Below the pieces are notes generated by a model. The model ran no database searches. It worked only from the letters and a program-made list of their open reading frames with translations, and had not been told where the DNA came from. Positions 1 through 7,944 of a stretch of DNA of 64,000 nt are shown one piece after another (position 1 is the first letter of the stretch; the number at the start of each line of letters is the position of its first letter). The position numbers were made by a program, and so were the translations under genes. This DNA comes from SAR86 cluster bacterium SAR86E. Lineage in GTDB: Bacteria > Pseudomonadota > Gammaproteobacteria > Magnimaribacterales > D2472. The stretch spans positions 62,001 through 126,000 of the forward strand of contig AMWX01000008.1 of NCBI GenBank assembly GCA_000307935.1. The letters run 5' to 3'.

Positions 1-1086
1 TCTCGATTAGTGCTTCGCGTCTTACAAGACAGTATTGATGATGGCGGCTATGCCTTAAATTACACAAAAGTTGAGGATCTCTTATTAACAGACGGCCAGG
101 TTTCTGGCGTGAGCATTCAAGACAGTGATCATTCTGGATTGATTCACTTAAATGCCCCGGTCGTTATTAATGCTACAGGTGCCTGGGCAGACAGACTTAG
201 AAATGTTGTTAACAGCGAGACTCGCATTAGGCCATTGCGTGGCAGTCACATTATTATTGCTAAATCCTTATTTCCCATTTCTGATGTCATGACTTTCCTG
301 CATGTGGATGATAAGCGAGGTGTTTTTGTATACCCGTGGGAGGGAACAACGGTTATCGGCACAACAGATATTGATCATGATGGAGATATAGATATTGAGG
401 CCGGCATTTCTGATCAAGAGATAGATTATTTATTAAAAGCTTTCAATAGCCAATTTCCAAACAAGGCACTCAATCGCAGTGATGTTTTATCAACCTGGGC
501 TGGCGTTCGCCCCGTGATTGGTGCAGAAAAAAGTAAAGACCCTTCAAAAGAACGTCGAGATCATGCTGTTTGGTCTGATAATGGATTGATCACTGTTAGC
601 GGCGGTAAGCTTACTACCTTCCGATTGATCGCATTAGACGCTCTAGCAGCAGCTAAAAATAATCTTCCACAAGCTAAAGAGATATCCGACGATAGAGTGT
701 TCTTAACTCCAACAATTACTCCCCAGTCTCTGTCACCTCAAAATACTAGCTGGGCTCAACGTTTGCTTGGTAGATATGGTGAAAAAGCGATTGAGCTTGT
801 AAATGAAAGCTCGCCAGATGAACATCGTAATCTTAATGAAACAGAATTCTCTCTAGCTGAATGCCGTTGGGCTATAAAATATGAAGCCGTTGTGCATCTT
901 GATGATCTTCTGCTTAGAAGAACCCGTTTAGGTATGTGTCTACCCAATGGAGGTACTAATCTCTATCCAGCTCTAAAAGAACTATTTTTATCTAACCAAA
1001 ATTGGGATGATGAGCGATGGCAACAAGAAGTCACTCGCTATGAAACAATTTGGAAAAAGTATTACAGTCTTCCTAGCAATGCCTAA
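1..1086 (+). CDS. glpD: Aerobic glycerol-3-phosphate dehydrogenase, 3' part (5' end outside window)
   Basis: FAD enzyme that oxidises sn-glycerol-3-phosphate to dihydroxyacetone phosphate and passes electrons to quinone at the inner membrane. The reading frame is open from base 1, so the N-terminal FAD-binding part, roughly a third of the usual 500-550 residues, lies outside the window. About 361 codons are visible. They contain the family signatures NATGAWADRLR, the VSGGKLTTFR loop near the FAD and a C-terminal DAO_C-type helical domain with DDLLLRRTRLG. A GTG at position 10 is internal and is not the start. An FGGY kinase follows 12 nt downstream, so the pair probably forms a polyol or glycerol catabolic unit. 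The assignment to the GlpD family is confident. The exact electron acceptor is inferred. Confidence 0.9.
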   Translation, partial: SRLVLRVLQDSIDDGGYALNYTKVEDLLLTDGQVSGVSIQDSDHSGLIHLNAPVVINATGAWADRLRNVVNSETRIRPLRGSHIIIAKSLFPISDVMTFLHVDDKRGVFVYPWEGTTVIGTTDIDHDGDIDIEAGISDQEIDYLLKAFNSQFPNKALNRSDVLSTWAGVRPVIGAEKSKDPSKERRDHAVWSDNGLITVSGGKLTTFRLIALDALAAAKNNLPQAKEISDDRVFLTPTITPQSLSPQNTSWAQRLLGRYGEKAIELVNESSPDEHRNLNETEFSLAECRWAIKYEAVVHLDDLLLRRTRLGMCLPNGGTNLYPALKELFLSNQNWDDERWQQEVTRYETIWKKYYSLPSNA

Positions 1087-1098
1087 GAAGAGGTTCTT

Positions 1099-2652
1099 AT
1101 GAAAAATGAAAAGTATTTTCTGAGTATTGATAATGGAACTCAGAGTGTCCGAGCTATGGTTTTTGATGGGGAAGGCCAGCTTATTGCAAAAAGCAAAGTT
1201 GAAATTGAGCCTTATTTTTCTTCTCAGAAAGGATGGGCAGAGCAGCATGCAGATTATTTTTGGGATTCCTTGTGTCAAGCATGCCAAGAACTGTGGCCAA
1301 AGCTATCCATACCCAAGGAAGCTATTGCAGCTGTTTCAGTAACCACTCAGCGTGCAACAGTTATTCCAATGGGGGAAGATAATCAACCCTTGCGACCTGC
1401 CATTAGCTGGTTAGATCAGAGACAAGTAAAAACTAAGCCCAAATTAGGAAAAGTAGAATCAGCTCTAATGAGCCTAATTAGAGCCAAGCCATTGGTAGAT
1501 TTAATGCATGCAGAGGCTGAAGCCAATTGGATTGAGCAAAATGAGCCTGAGATCTGGAAGCAGATTCATAAATTCTTACTCCTATCTGGCTATCATAATT
1601 ATAAACTCACTGGTCAATACAATGATGCCATCGCTAGCACTGTTGGGTTCGTGCCATTTGAATATAAGACTCAACAATGGGCAGAGCAAAAAGATTGGAA
1701 GTGGCGAGCTATGCCCATTCGTCCAGAAATGTTACCAGAAGTTTTACCAGCAGGATCAGTGCTTGGAGAAATTACTGAAGCTGCAGCTGAAGAAACTGGG
1801 ATTCCTCAAGGACTCCCATTGATTGCCAGTGGTTCAGATAAGGCCTGTGAAGTATTAGGAACTGGCTGCATCAATAATGAAACAGGTAGCTTGAGCTATG
1901 GGAGTCTAGCTACTCTAAATATCACTTCTGATAAATACCTTGAAGCTATTCCTTTTTATCCAGCATATCCTGGCGTCATACCCAACACTTTCAATATTGA
2001 AATGATGGTCCAACGCGGATACTGGATGGTGAGTTGGTTTAAAAAAGAGTTTGGACTTCAAGAAGAACAATTAGCAGCTAATCAAAACCTTCAGCCAGAG
2101 GAGTTATTTGATAAATTGCTAACCAAAGTTCCAGCTGGTTCTGATGGGTTAATGCTTCAGCCTTATTGGTCACCTTCAAATGGTGATGGGCCAGAAACTC
2201 GTGGTGCCATTATTGGCTTTAACGAAGATCATACAAGGGCACATCTTTACCGAGCAATGATCGAAGGGCTGACCTATGCCTTAAGGGAAAGCAAAGAACT
2301 TTTAGAAAAGCGAAGCAAGAAAACCATTTCTCGGTTGGTTGTTTCTGGCGGAGGATCTCAAAGTGACGAGGTAATGCAAATCACCGCAGATATTTTTGGT
2401 ATGACCGTCTTTCGTCCACATACCTTTGAAACCTCTTCGTTGGGAGCTGCTATTGCAAGCGCTGTTGGGATTGGGTTGTATCCAGATTTCTCATCTGCGG
2501 TTAGTAAGATGACACATCAAGGTGATAGATTTGATCCCATAGATGCCAATCAAGAAATTTATAATGACCTTTATCATAAAGTCTATAAAAAGATGTATGG
2601 CAATCTCAAGCCGAGCTATGAGGCAATAAGGCTAATTACAAGTAGATCTTAA
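1099..2652 (+). CDS. FGGY-family carbohydrate (polyol) kinase
   Basis: ATP-dependent sugar or polyol kinase of the FGGY family, 517 residues. It has the N-terminal phosphate-binding loop DNGTQSVRA (11-19), the substrate-side block TTQRAT...WLDQR (82-108), SGSDK with the probable catalytic base Asp247, and the C-terminal VVSGGGSQSD adenosine site. The start is the ATG preceded by an AGAGG Shine-Dalgarno. Immediate linkage to glpD would suggest glycerol kinase. However, the motifs differ from classical GlpK (no GlpK-type TNQRETT block) and look closer to a xylulokinase-like branch, so the substrate is left open. It is probably cotranscribed with glpD and is the last gene of that unit. Confidence 0.85.
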   Translation: MKNEKYFLSIDNGTQSVRAMVFDGEGQLIAKSKVEIEPYFSSQKGWAEQHADYFWDSLCQACQELWPKLSIPKEAIAAVSVTTQRATVIPMGEDNQPLRPAISWLDQRQVKTKPKLGKVESALMSLIRAKPLVDLMHAEAEANWIEQNEPEIWKQIHKFLLLSGYHNYKLTGQYNDAIASTVGFVPFEYKTQQWAEQKDWKWRAMPIRPEMLPEVLPAGSVLGEITEAAAEETGIPQGLPLIASGSDKACEVLGTGCINNETGSLSYGSLATLNITSDKYLEAIPFYPAYPGVIPNTFNIEMMVQRGYWMVSWFKKEFGLQEEQLAANQNLQPEELFDKLLTKVPAGSDGLMLQPYWSPSNGDGPETRGAIIGFNEDHTRAHLYRAMIEGLTYALRESKELLEKRSKKTISRLVVSGGGSQSDEVMQITADIFGMTVFRPHTFETSSLGAAIASAVGIGLYPDFSSAVSKMTHQGDRFDPIDANQEIYNDLYHKVYKKMYGNLKPSYEAIRLITSRS

Positions 2653-2675
2653 ATTTAATCTTAAATGATATTTTC

Positions 2676-2706
2676 TTGACTTAGAGTTAACTTTAACTGT
2701 TAGACT
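2676..2706 (+). promoter_or_regulatory. MerR-type promoter with 19-bp spacer and operator dyad
   Basis: A -35 box TTGACT (2676-2681) and a -10 box TAGACT (2701-2706) are separated by exactly 19 bp. This over-long spacer is the hallmark of promoters that MerR-family activators untwist. Inside the spacer is a near-perfect dyad, TTAGAGTTAACTTTAA (2681-2696), centred on GTTAAC with one mismatched pair. A MerR gene is the second gene downstream, so autoregulation of the 2736-7944 operon is the simplest reading. Confidence 0.75.
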
Positions 2707-2735
2707 TACCTCTTAATTTTTTGTGGGAGAAAAAA

Positions 2736-3218
2736 ATGCCAGAGATGTCACTTTATGGTTGGTTTCATACCTTTATGGGAATTTTTGCGTTGTTAAGCGG
2801 ATTCTATTCTTTAGTTAAATATAAAATTATCGATTCTCAAAATACATCTGCAAAAATCTTTTTAATTTGTACATTGGTTGCAGCCGTTACTGCTCTTACT
2901 TTGTACAAGCAGGGCGGATTTGGCGTAGGTCACATGCTAGCTGTCTTGACATTGCTTGCATTAATTGTAGGCAGAGTTAATGAAAAGGGATTATTTTTTG
3001 GTTGGCTAGCTCCATATTTTCAAACTCTATGCTATACCTCGCTATTTTTGTTTCACTCTATTCCGGCAATCACAGATGGATTAAGACGACTGCCAGTAGG
3101 TGATCCTGTAATAACAACTTTGACCGACCCTCTTTTAATGGGTTTTTATGCAGCCTTTTTCTCAATATACATAGTGGTGCTGGTGATGCAGATGCTATGG
3201 ATCAAGAGGAGCACTTAA
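2736..3218 (+). CDS. Small polytopic membrane protein, function unknown
   Basis: I do not recognise this family. The protein has about 160 residues and is almost entirely hydrophobic, with four or five predicted membrane spans near residues 10-28, 42-57, 66-80, 90-105 and 135-155. Short polar loops contain KQGGFGVGH and DGLRRLPVGDP. The chosen start is the ATG at 2736 with GGGAGA 6 nt upstream; a TTG at 2721 is in frame but overlaps that ribosome site. It is the first gene behind the MerR-type promoter, and the merR start lies 1 nt after its stop, so it is likely part of the same response. It could be a membrane partner or carrier of the operon's enzymes, but nothing in the sequence shows a substrate. 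Confidence 0.7.
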   Translation: MPEMSLYGWFHTFMGIFALLSGFYSLVKYKIIDSQNTSAKIFLICTLVAAVTALTLYKQGGFGVGHMLAVLTLLALIVGRVNEKGLFFGWLAPYFQTLCYTSLFLFHSIPAITDGLRRLPVGDPVITTLTDPLLMGFYAAFFSIYIVVLVMQMLWIKRST

Positions 3219-3219
3219 G

Positions 3220-3570
3220 ATGAGCTTATATACTATTGCCAAGGCCTCAGAGGAAGTTGATTTAACACCTTACACTCTGCGTTATTACGAGAAGGAAGGT
3301 TTGCTTCCTAATGTGACAAAAGATTCTGCTGGTCGAAGAAAATACCATGATGATGATTTACAAAGAATTGGCTTTATTAAATGCCTAAAGGGAACCGGTA
3401 TGTCCTTGAAGCAAATTAAAGAATATGGAGATCTTTACGAGCAGGGTAAAGCGAAATTTAAAGAGAGAAATGCCATGCTCGAAGAGCATCGTGAAAAGAT
3501 CCTACAAGAAATAAAAACGCAAAAGAAACATCTAAAAATGGTTGAAGCCAAGATTGAAATGAAAATCTAG
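3220..3570 (+). CDS. MerR-family transcriptional regulator, AdhR/NmlR-like
   Basis: DNA-binding regulator of 116 residues. The N-terminal winged helix-turn-helix carries the MerR signature LRYYEKEGLLP (20-30) followed by GRRKYHDDD. A dimerisation coiled coil spans about residues 75-112. The only cysteine, Cys55, lies in FIKCLKGTGMSL. This is the place where AdhR/NmlR-type MerR proteins carry the thiol that senses aldehydes and other electrophiles (family knowledge). It lacks the C-terminal metal-binding cysteines of MerR, ZntR or CueR. AGAGGAG lies upstream of the ATG. The 19-bp-spacer promoter at 2676-2706 is its probable target. The downstream aldo/keto reductase and SDR fit an aldehyde-stress regulon. 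Confidence 0.88.
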   Translation: MSLYTIAKASEEVDLTPYTLRYYEKEGLLPNVTKDSAGRRKYHDDDLQRIGFIKCLKGTGMSLKQIKEYGDLYEQGKAKFKERNAMLEEHREKILQEIKTQKKHLKMVEAKIEMKI

Positions 3571-3572
3571 CT

Positions 3573-4553
3573 ATGAACTATAGAGATTTCAAACCTTATT
3601 TAAAGATTAGCTCTTTAACACTTGGTGGCGGTGGTATTGGTCAAGTATGGGGTGAAACAACATCTGAAGAAGCAGTTAAAACGGTTCATGCTGCTATAGA
3701 CCATGGCATTAATCATTTTGATGTCGCGCCTATGTATGGAAAAGGTGAGGCTGAGCGAATCATTGGAAAGTCCTTAAATGGCTCGGATGCAGACGATTTA
3801 TTTTTTACTACTAAGTGCCAATTAGGAACTCTCCCTGATACTGAAGTCTATGATAAGTTAAATGATTCTCTGACTAGAAGCTTGGATAACATGAAATTAG
3901 AAAAGGTGAATTTATTTTTGCTTCATTCTCAATTAATTGAAGATAACTACAAGTTGTATAAGTTTGATGAGATGCGGGCGAAAAGTGCAACTACTTTAAG
4001 TTGTTTTTTTAATGCCGCTATTCCAGCTTTTGAGCGACTGCAGAAAGAGGGAAAGATAGATCATTGGGGGATTGGTGGGCTTGGACAAGAGGAGGCAATT
4101 ATTCAAGCCTTAAAACATTCTCAAGTACCTAGCGCAGTTCAATGTGTTATTAACCCATTAAATTCTGCTGGAGCTATTGGCTATGTTTCAGAAGCCTTTA
4201 ATCCTCCAGCAATTTTATATGAGTGCCAACAGCTGGACATTCCAATTTTAGCAATTAGAGCAGTTCAGGCTGGAGCCTTAACCTCTTCAATGGATAGATC
4301 TCCCCATGAGTCTGGTTTTGATAAAAGTGATTTTGATGATTTTGATAAAGCCGAACCTTTTAGGGATCTTGCAATTGAGTGGGGCGAATCCCCTGCGAGT
4401 TTGGCGCACAGGTATGCTTTGAGCATTAAAGGAGTTGCGTCTGTAATCTTAGGAGTGAAAAATAGAACTGAGTTAAAAGAATGTGTTGAGGCTGAGGCAA
4501 AAGATCTTCTATCTGATAGTGAGATTCAGCAGATTGAAAATTGCCTTACTTAA
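3573..4553 (+). CDS. Aldo/keto reductase
   Basis: NADPH-dependent carbonyl reductase of the AKR superfamily, 326 residues, (alpha/beta)8 barrel. The catalytic tetrad is recognisable: Asp50 and Tyr55 in HFDVAPMYGKGEAE, Lys81 in FFTTKCQ and His118 in FLLHSQ. The C-terminal cofactor loop reads SVILGVKNRTEL. The overall arrangement resembles the galactose-dehydrogenase/pyridoxal-dehydrogenase branch of AKRs, but the substrate cannot be read from the sequence. The ATG follows the merR stop by 2 nt and has no strong Shine-Dalgarno, so translation is probably coupled. Its place behind an AdhR-like regulator suggests reduction of a reactive aldehyde or ketone. Confidence 0.87.
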   Translation: MNYRDFKPYLKISSLTLGGGGIGQVWGETTSEEAVKTVHAAIDHGINHFDVAPMYGKGEAERIIGKSLNGSDADDLFFTTKCQLGTLPDTEVYDKLNDSLTRSLDNMKLEKVNLFLLHSQLIEDNYKLYKFDEMRAKSATTLSCFFNAAIPAFERLQKEGKIDHWGIGGLGQEEAIIQALKHSQVPSAVQCVINPLNSAGAIGYVSEAFNPPAILYECQQLDIPILAIRAVQAGALTSSMDRSPHESGFDKSDFDDFDKAEPFRDLAIEWGESPASLAHRYALSIKGVASVILGVKNRTELKECVEAEAKDLLSDSEIQQIENCLT

Positions 4554-4578
4554 AGGTTAATATTTAAAGGAGTGGTTG

Positions 4579-5403
4579 ATGGATACATATCAAAATAAAA
4601 TAGCGTTAGTAACTGGTGCGTCAACCGGAATTGGCAGAGCCATGGCCATTGATCTTGCAGCAAAAGGAGCTGAGTTAATTTTAACCGCTCGATCTAAAGA
4701 GCAATTAGATGCTTTAGCGCAGGAGATCAAAGGAAAGGGAGGAATGGTACATGTTTTTGTTGAAGATTTGGCTCAACCGGGCTCAGGTGAAAGATTGCAT
4801 CAACAAGTTCTTGCTGCAGGTCTTCATGTGGACGTATTAATTAATAATGCAGGTTATGGCAGATGGGGCCAATTTGGAGAGTTCCAAAGAGATGATTATG
4901 CAGCCATGATTCAACTAAACATAACGTCTCTAACTGATCTTTGTCATTTATTTATGCCAGCCATGGTAGAAAAAGGTGAGGGTGGAGTAATTAATATAGG
5001 TTCTTCCGCCTCATTTTTGCCAGTTCCATATGCAACTGTTTATTCCTCCACCAAAGCATATGTTTTAATGCTGTCTGAAGCTTTGCGATATGAGTATGCT
5101 GAAAGCAATGTTCGAGTGATGGCCTCATGTCCAGGAGCCACTGATTCAAATTTCAGAAATACTGCCTCAGAAAAATCATCTGATCGACTCAAGCAAAGGA
5201 TTAGTAAATTGAAGGGAGAAGGCCAGGTCGGTGATACATGTGAAAGAGTATCTCAAGAAACCTTGGATGCTTTTTTACAAAATAAACACTACATAGTACC
5301 TGGCAAAGGCAATTCTAAGTTTGCATTTTTACCAAGAATTTTATCCAGAGCAAAAGTCTTAAAATTTACTGGTGATGCTTTTAAAAAACATACTGCAAGT
5401 TAG
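4579..5403 (+). CDS. Short-chain dehydrogenase/reductase (SDR)
   Basis: Classical SDR oxidoreductase with a Rossmann fold, 274 residues. It has the cofactor glycine motif TGASTGIG (12-19), NNAG (89-92), catalytic Ser142, and Tyr155 and Lys159 in YSSTK. The Arg in the TARSKEQL stretch after beta-2 favours NADP(H). The start chosen is the ATG at 4579, with AAGGAG 6 nt upstream; an in-frame TTG one codon earlier is less likely. The C terminus (KFAFLPRILSRAKVLKF) is basic and amphipathic and may touch the membrane. The substrate is unknown. It probably acts with the neighbouring aldo/keto reductase under the same MerR promoter. Confidence 0.87.
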   Translation: MDTYQNKIALVTGASTGIGRAMAIDLAAKGAELILTARSKEQLDALAQEIKGKGGMVHVFVEDLAQPGSGERLHQQVLAAGLHVDVLINNAGYGRWGQFGEFQRDDYAAMIQLNITSLTDLCHLFMPAMVEKGEGGVINIGSSASFLPVPYATVYSSTKAYVLMLSEALRYEYAESNVRVMASCPGATDSNFRNTASEKSSDRLKQRISKLKGEGQVGDTCERVSQETLDAFLQNKHYIVPGKGNSKFAFLPRILSRAKVLKFTGDAFKKHTAS

Positions 5404-5443
5404 TTTTACCCGAAAGGATATTTTTTTAGTAGCATAGGAGACC

Positions 5444-6976
5444 ATGGCTATTAAAAACCAACCAGAGTTTCAAAAATTTATTCGTAGAGTTGAAAAAAGC
5501 TCTGATGAATTTCGTGCATCTTCAACTGAAAAAAGACATTCTAAACAATATAGAACTGCTCGAGAAAACCTTGCTCATTTAGTAGATCAAGATAGTTTTT
5601 TAGAGTTTGGTCAATTTGCAGTCGCAGCTCAACGCAGTCGTCGAGACTATGAAGAGCTTCAAGATAAAACAAATGCCGACGGCATTATTACTGGATTTTG
5701 CTCCATCAATTCTGAATTAGTTGGATCAGAAAACTCTCAAGCAGTTGCAATTGTTTATGACTATTCTGTATTAGCAGGAACTCAAGGTGCGTTTCATCAT
5801 CTGAAGCTGGATCGCATTTGTGATCAAGCTAAAAAGTTTGAGTTACCGATTGTAATATTTACCGAGGGAGGCGGAGGCAGACCTGGAGATACTGATGTAT
5901 TGATTCAGATAGCAGGATTGCATATACCTTCTTTTTCTAATTGGGCTCAACTTACTGGCAGTTCTTTAAAAATTGCTGTAAATAATGGTTATTGCTTTGC
6001 GGGTAATGCTGCGTTATTTGGTTGTTCAGATTTTAGAATTGCAACTAAGACCTCATGGATTGGTATGGCTGGTCCAGCCATGATTGAAGGTGGTGGGCTT
6101 GGAGTATTTGAGCCAACAGATATTGGTCCTGTTTCAGTGCATGAGCAGAATGGAGTCGTAGACTATGTTGCTGACAATGAAGAGGATGCAACTTTGATTG
6201 CAAAAAAACTCCTTGCTTATTTTCAAGGCCCTATCAGCGAATTTTCAGTTAAGGATCAAGAAATTCTTCGTAATATCATGCCTGAGGACAGGCGTTATAC
6301 CTATGAGGTTCGAGACATTATCAATACAGTGGCTGATGAAGATAGCTTTTTAGAACTTAAAAAAAACTATGGTCAAAGCATTGTCACAGGTTTTATCAGG
6401 ATAGAGGGACAGCCTTTTGCTCTCCTTGCAAGTGATTGTCAAAAACTTGGAGGTGCAATTGATTCAGTGTCTGCTGAAAAAGCTGCTGAGTTTATATCTA
6501 TTTGTAATGATCACGACCTTTCAATTCTTGTTCTTGCCGACACTCCAGGATTCATGGTTGGCCCAGCAAGCGAAGAGGGTGGAGCCGTCAGAAGAATGGC
6601 GTCTCTATTCAAACAAGGAGCTAACATCAAGGTTCCCCTTGTAGCTATCTTTCTTCGTAAAGGATATGGATTAGGCGCACAAGCTTTAGTTGGAGGCAGC
6701 CTTCATAATCCAGTCTATACAGCAGCATGGCCAACAGGAGAATTTGGAGGCATGGGAATTGAAGGCGCGGTTAAGCTTGGATACAAAAAAGAACTAGAGA
6801 GTCTTGAAGACCCTAACGAGCGTAAAGAACTTTTTGATAAGCTTGTGGCTAAAATGTATGAGGTTGGTCAAGCTATTGAGGCAGCATCTTTTCTAGAAAT
6901 TGATGCTGTCATTGATCCGATAGAAACAAGAAACATCGTGCTTAAAGCTTTTCAATCTGCGCAAGGAAATTCATGA
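5444..6976 (+). CDS. Acyl-CoA carboxylase carboxyltransferase (PccB-type)
   Basis: Biotin-dependent carboxyltransferase of 510 residues with two crotonase-like halves. These enzymes move CO2 from carboxybiotin to acetyl-, propionyl- or a longer acyl-CoA. The N-terminal half carries the acyl-CoA site GGGGRPGDTD. The C-terminal half carries LADTPGFMVGPASEEGG and RKGYGLGAQALVGG, typical of the biotin-facing site. AGGAG precedes the ATG at 5444. No biotin carboxylase or biotin-carrier gene is nearby, so it must borrow these subunits or do different chemistry. It overlaps the next gene by 4 nt (ATGA), which couples it to the alpha/beta hydrolase. The true acyl substrate cannot be told from sequence. 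Confidence 0.85.
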   Translation: MAIKNQPEFQKFIRRVEKSSDEFRASSTEKRHSKQYRTARENLAHLVDQDSFLEFGQFAVAAQRSRRDYEELQDKTNADGIITGFCSINSELVGSENSQAVAIVYDYSVLAGTQGAFHHLKLDRICDQAKKFELPIVIFTEGGGGRPGDTDVLIQIAGLHIPSFSNWAQLTGSSLKIAVNNGYCFAGNAALFGCSDFRIATKTSWIGMAGPAMIEGGGLGVFEPTDIGPVSVHEQNGVVDYVADNEEDATLIAKKLLAYFQGPISEFSVKDQEILRNIMPEDRRYTYEVRDIINTVADEDSFLELKKNYGQSIVTGFIRIEGQPFALLASDCQKLGGAIDSVSAEKAAEFISICNDHDLSILVLADTPGFMVGPASEEGGAVRRMASLFKQGANIKVPLVAIFLRKGYGLGAQALVGGSLHNPVYTAAWPTGEFGGMGIEGAVKLGYKKELESLEDPNERKELFDKLVAKMYEVGQAIEAASFLEIDAVIDPIETRNIVLKAFQSAQGNS

Positions 6977-7944
6977 AGAAAATACTCACAGGTCTTTTGG
7001 TTATTCTCTTGGTTTTATGGATCCCATACTTTGTTCAAACATATAACCTTAAAACGCTAACAGCATCTGACCTTCCTGTGGAAGGTTCTTGGGCCCCACT
7101 AAAAGAAGGCAATATGTATTACCGTTGGTATTATCCAGATGCTGAAGTTGCAAACAATGAAACAGTCGTTTTGGTGCATGGATTTTCTACTCCTCATTTT
7201 GTATGGGATGGAATGAAAGGTTTTTTATTGGATGCAGGTTACTCAGTCCTTGTTTTTGATCACTATGGTCGAGGGTACTCTGAGAGACCAAGGATTAAAT
7301 ACACCAAGGATGTTTTTGTTCAGTCTCTAAAAGGATTGTTAGATTCTCAAGAAATTTTTGAACAGGTGCATTTGGTTGGTTACTCAATGGGCGGACCGAT
7401 AGTTGGTCACTTTACCAATGAGTTTCCTGGCATGGTTAAGAGCATGTCATTGATAGCTCCAGCTGGTTTTATGGTTGAAAATCCAACCAAGGATTGGTGG
7501 ATAATGAAACCTTTAATCGGAGAGTGGTTTCTAAATGTTTTTGGTTCACGGTTGGTCTTTCAAGGTAATGAAGAGAATGATGAGCCACCTAGAGAAGACC
7601 CATTAGCTTTATCAAAAAAAGAATTTATAAAAAAAGCAGGAATACAGATGCAATACAAGGGCTTTATTCATGCTTTGCTATCAACAGCTCGTAATTTCAA
7701 TTTATTTAGCACTCAGGAAATGTTTGGCAAAGTTGGGAATTTAAATAAGCCCACTCTAACTATTTGGGGAACTGATGATGGTGTTGTTCCATTTAAAGGA
7801 AGTGAAGAACTCATACTTTATATTCCTCAATCTGAGTTACTAATATTGGAGGGAGGCAAGCATGATATTACTTATGCTGAGCCTTCATTCGTTGGTGCAG
7901 CTATTCGTGATTTTCTAATTAGCTTGGCTAAGGCTGAAGTTTAG
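6973..7944 (+). CDS. Membrane-anchored alpha/beta hydrolase
   Basis: Serine hydrolase of 323 residues. An N-terminal hydrophobic segment (4-22) acts as a signal anchor, so the catalytic domain probably faces the periplasm. The fold is shown by the oxyanion motif HGFS (69-72), the nucleophile elbow GYSMGG with Ser138, an acid in GTDDG (Asp268 or 269) and His297 in GGKHD. A cap domain with several Trp residues lies near 170-200. The start codon overlaps the stop of the carboxyltransferase, so the two are translationally coupled. It could be an esterase, lipase or thioesterase. Its 3' end overlaps the 3' end of valS by 17 bp on the opposite strand. Confidence 0.82.
   Translation: MKKILTGLLVILLVLWIPYFVQTYNLKTLTASDLPVEGSWAPLKEGNMYYRWYYPDAEVANNETVVLVHGFSTPHFVWDGMKGFLLDAGYSVLVFDHYGRGYSERPRIKYTKDVFVQSLKGLLDSQEIFEQVHLVGYSMGGPIVGHFTNEFPGMVKSMSLIAPAGFMVENPTKDWWIMKPLIGEWFLNVFGSRLVFQGNEENDEPPREDPLALSKKEFIKKAGIQMQYKGFIHALLSTARNFNLFSTQEMFGKVGNLNKPTLTIWGTDDGVVPFKGSEELILYIPQSELLILEGGKHDITYAEPSFVGAAIRDFLISLAKAEV

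Noticed and set aside
2653..2675. Possible terminator after the FGGY kinase
   Set aside because: The only inverted repeat (ATTTAA/TTAAAT) has a 2-nt loop, is pure AT and has no U tract, so it cannot be supported.
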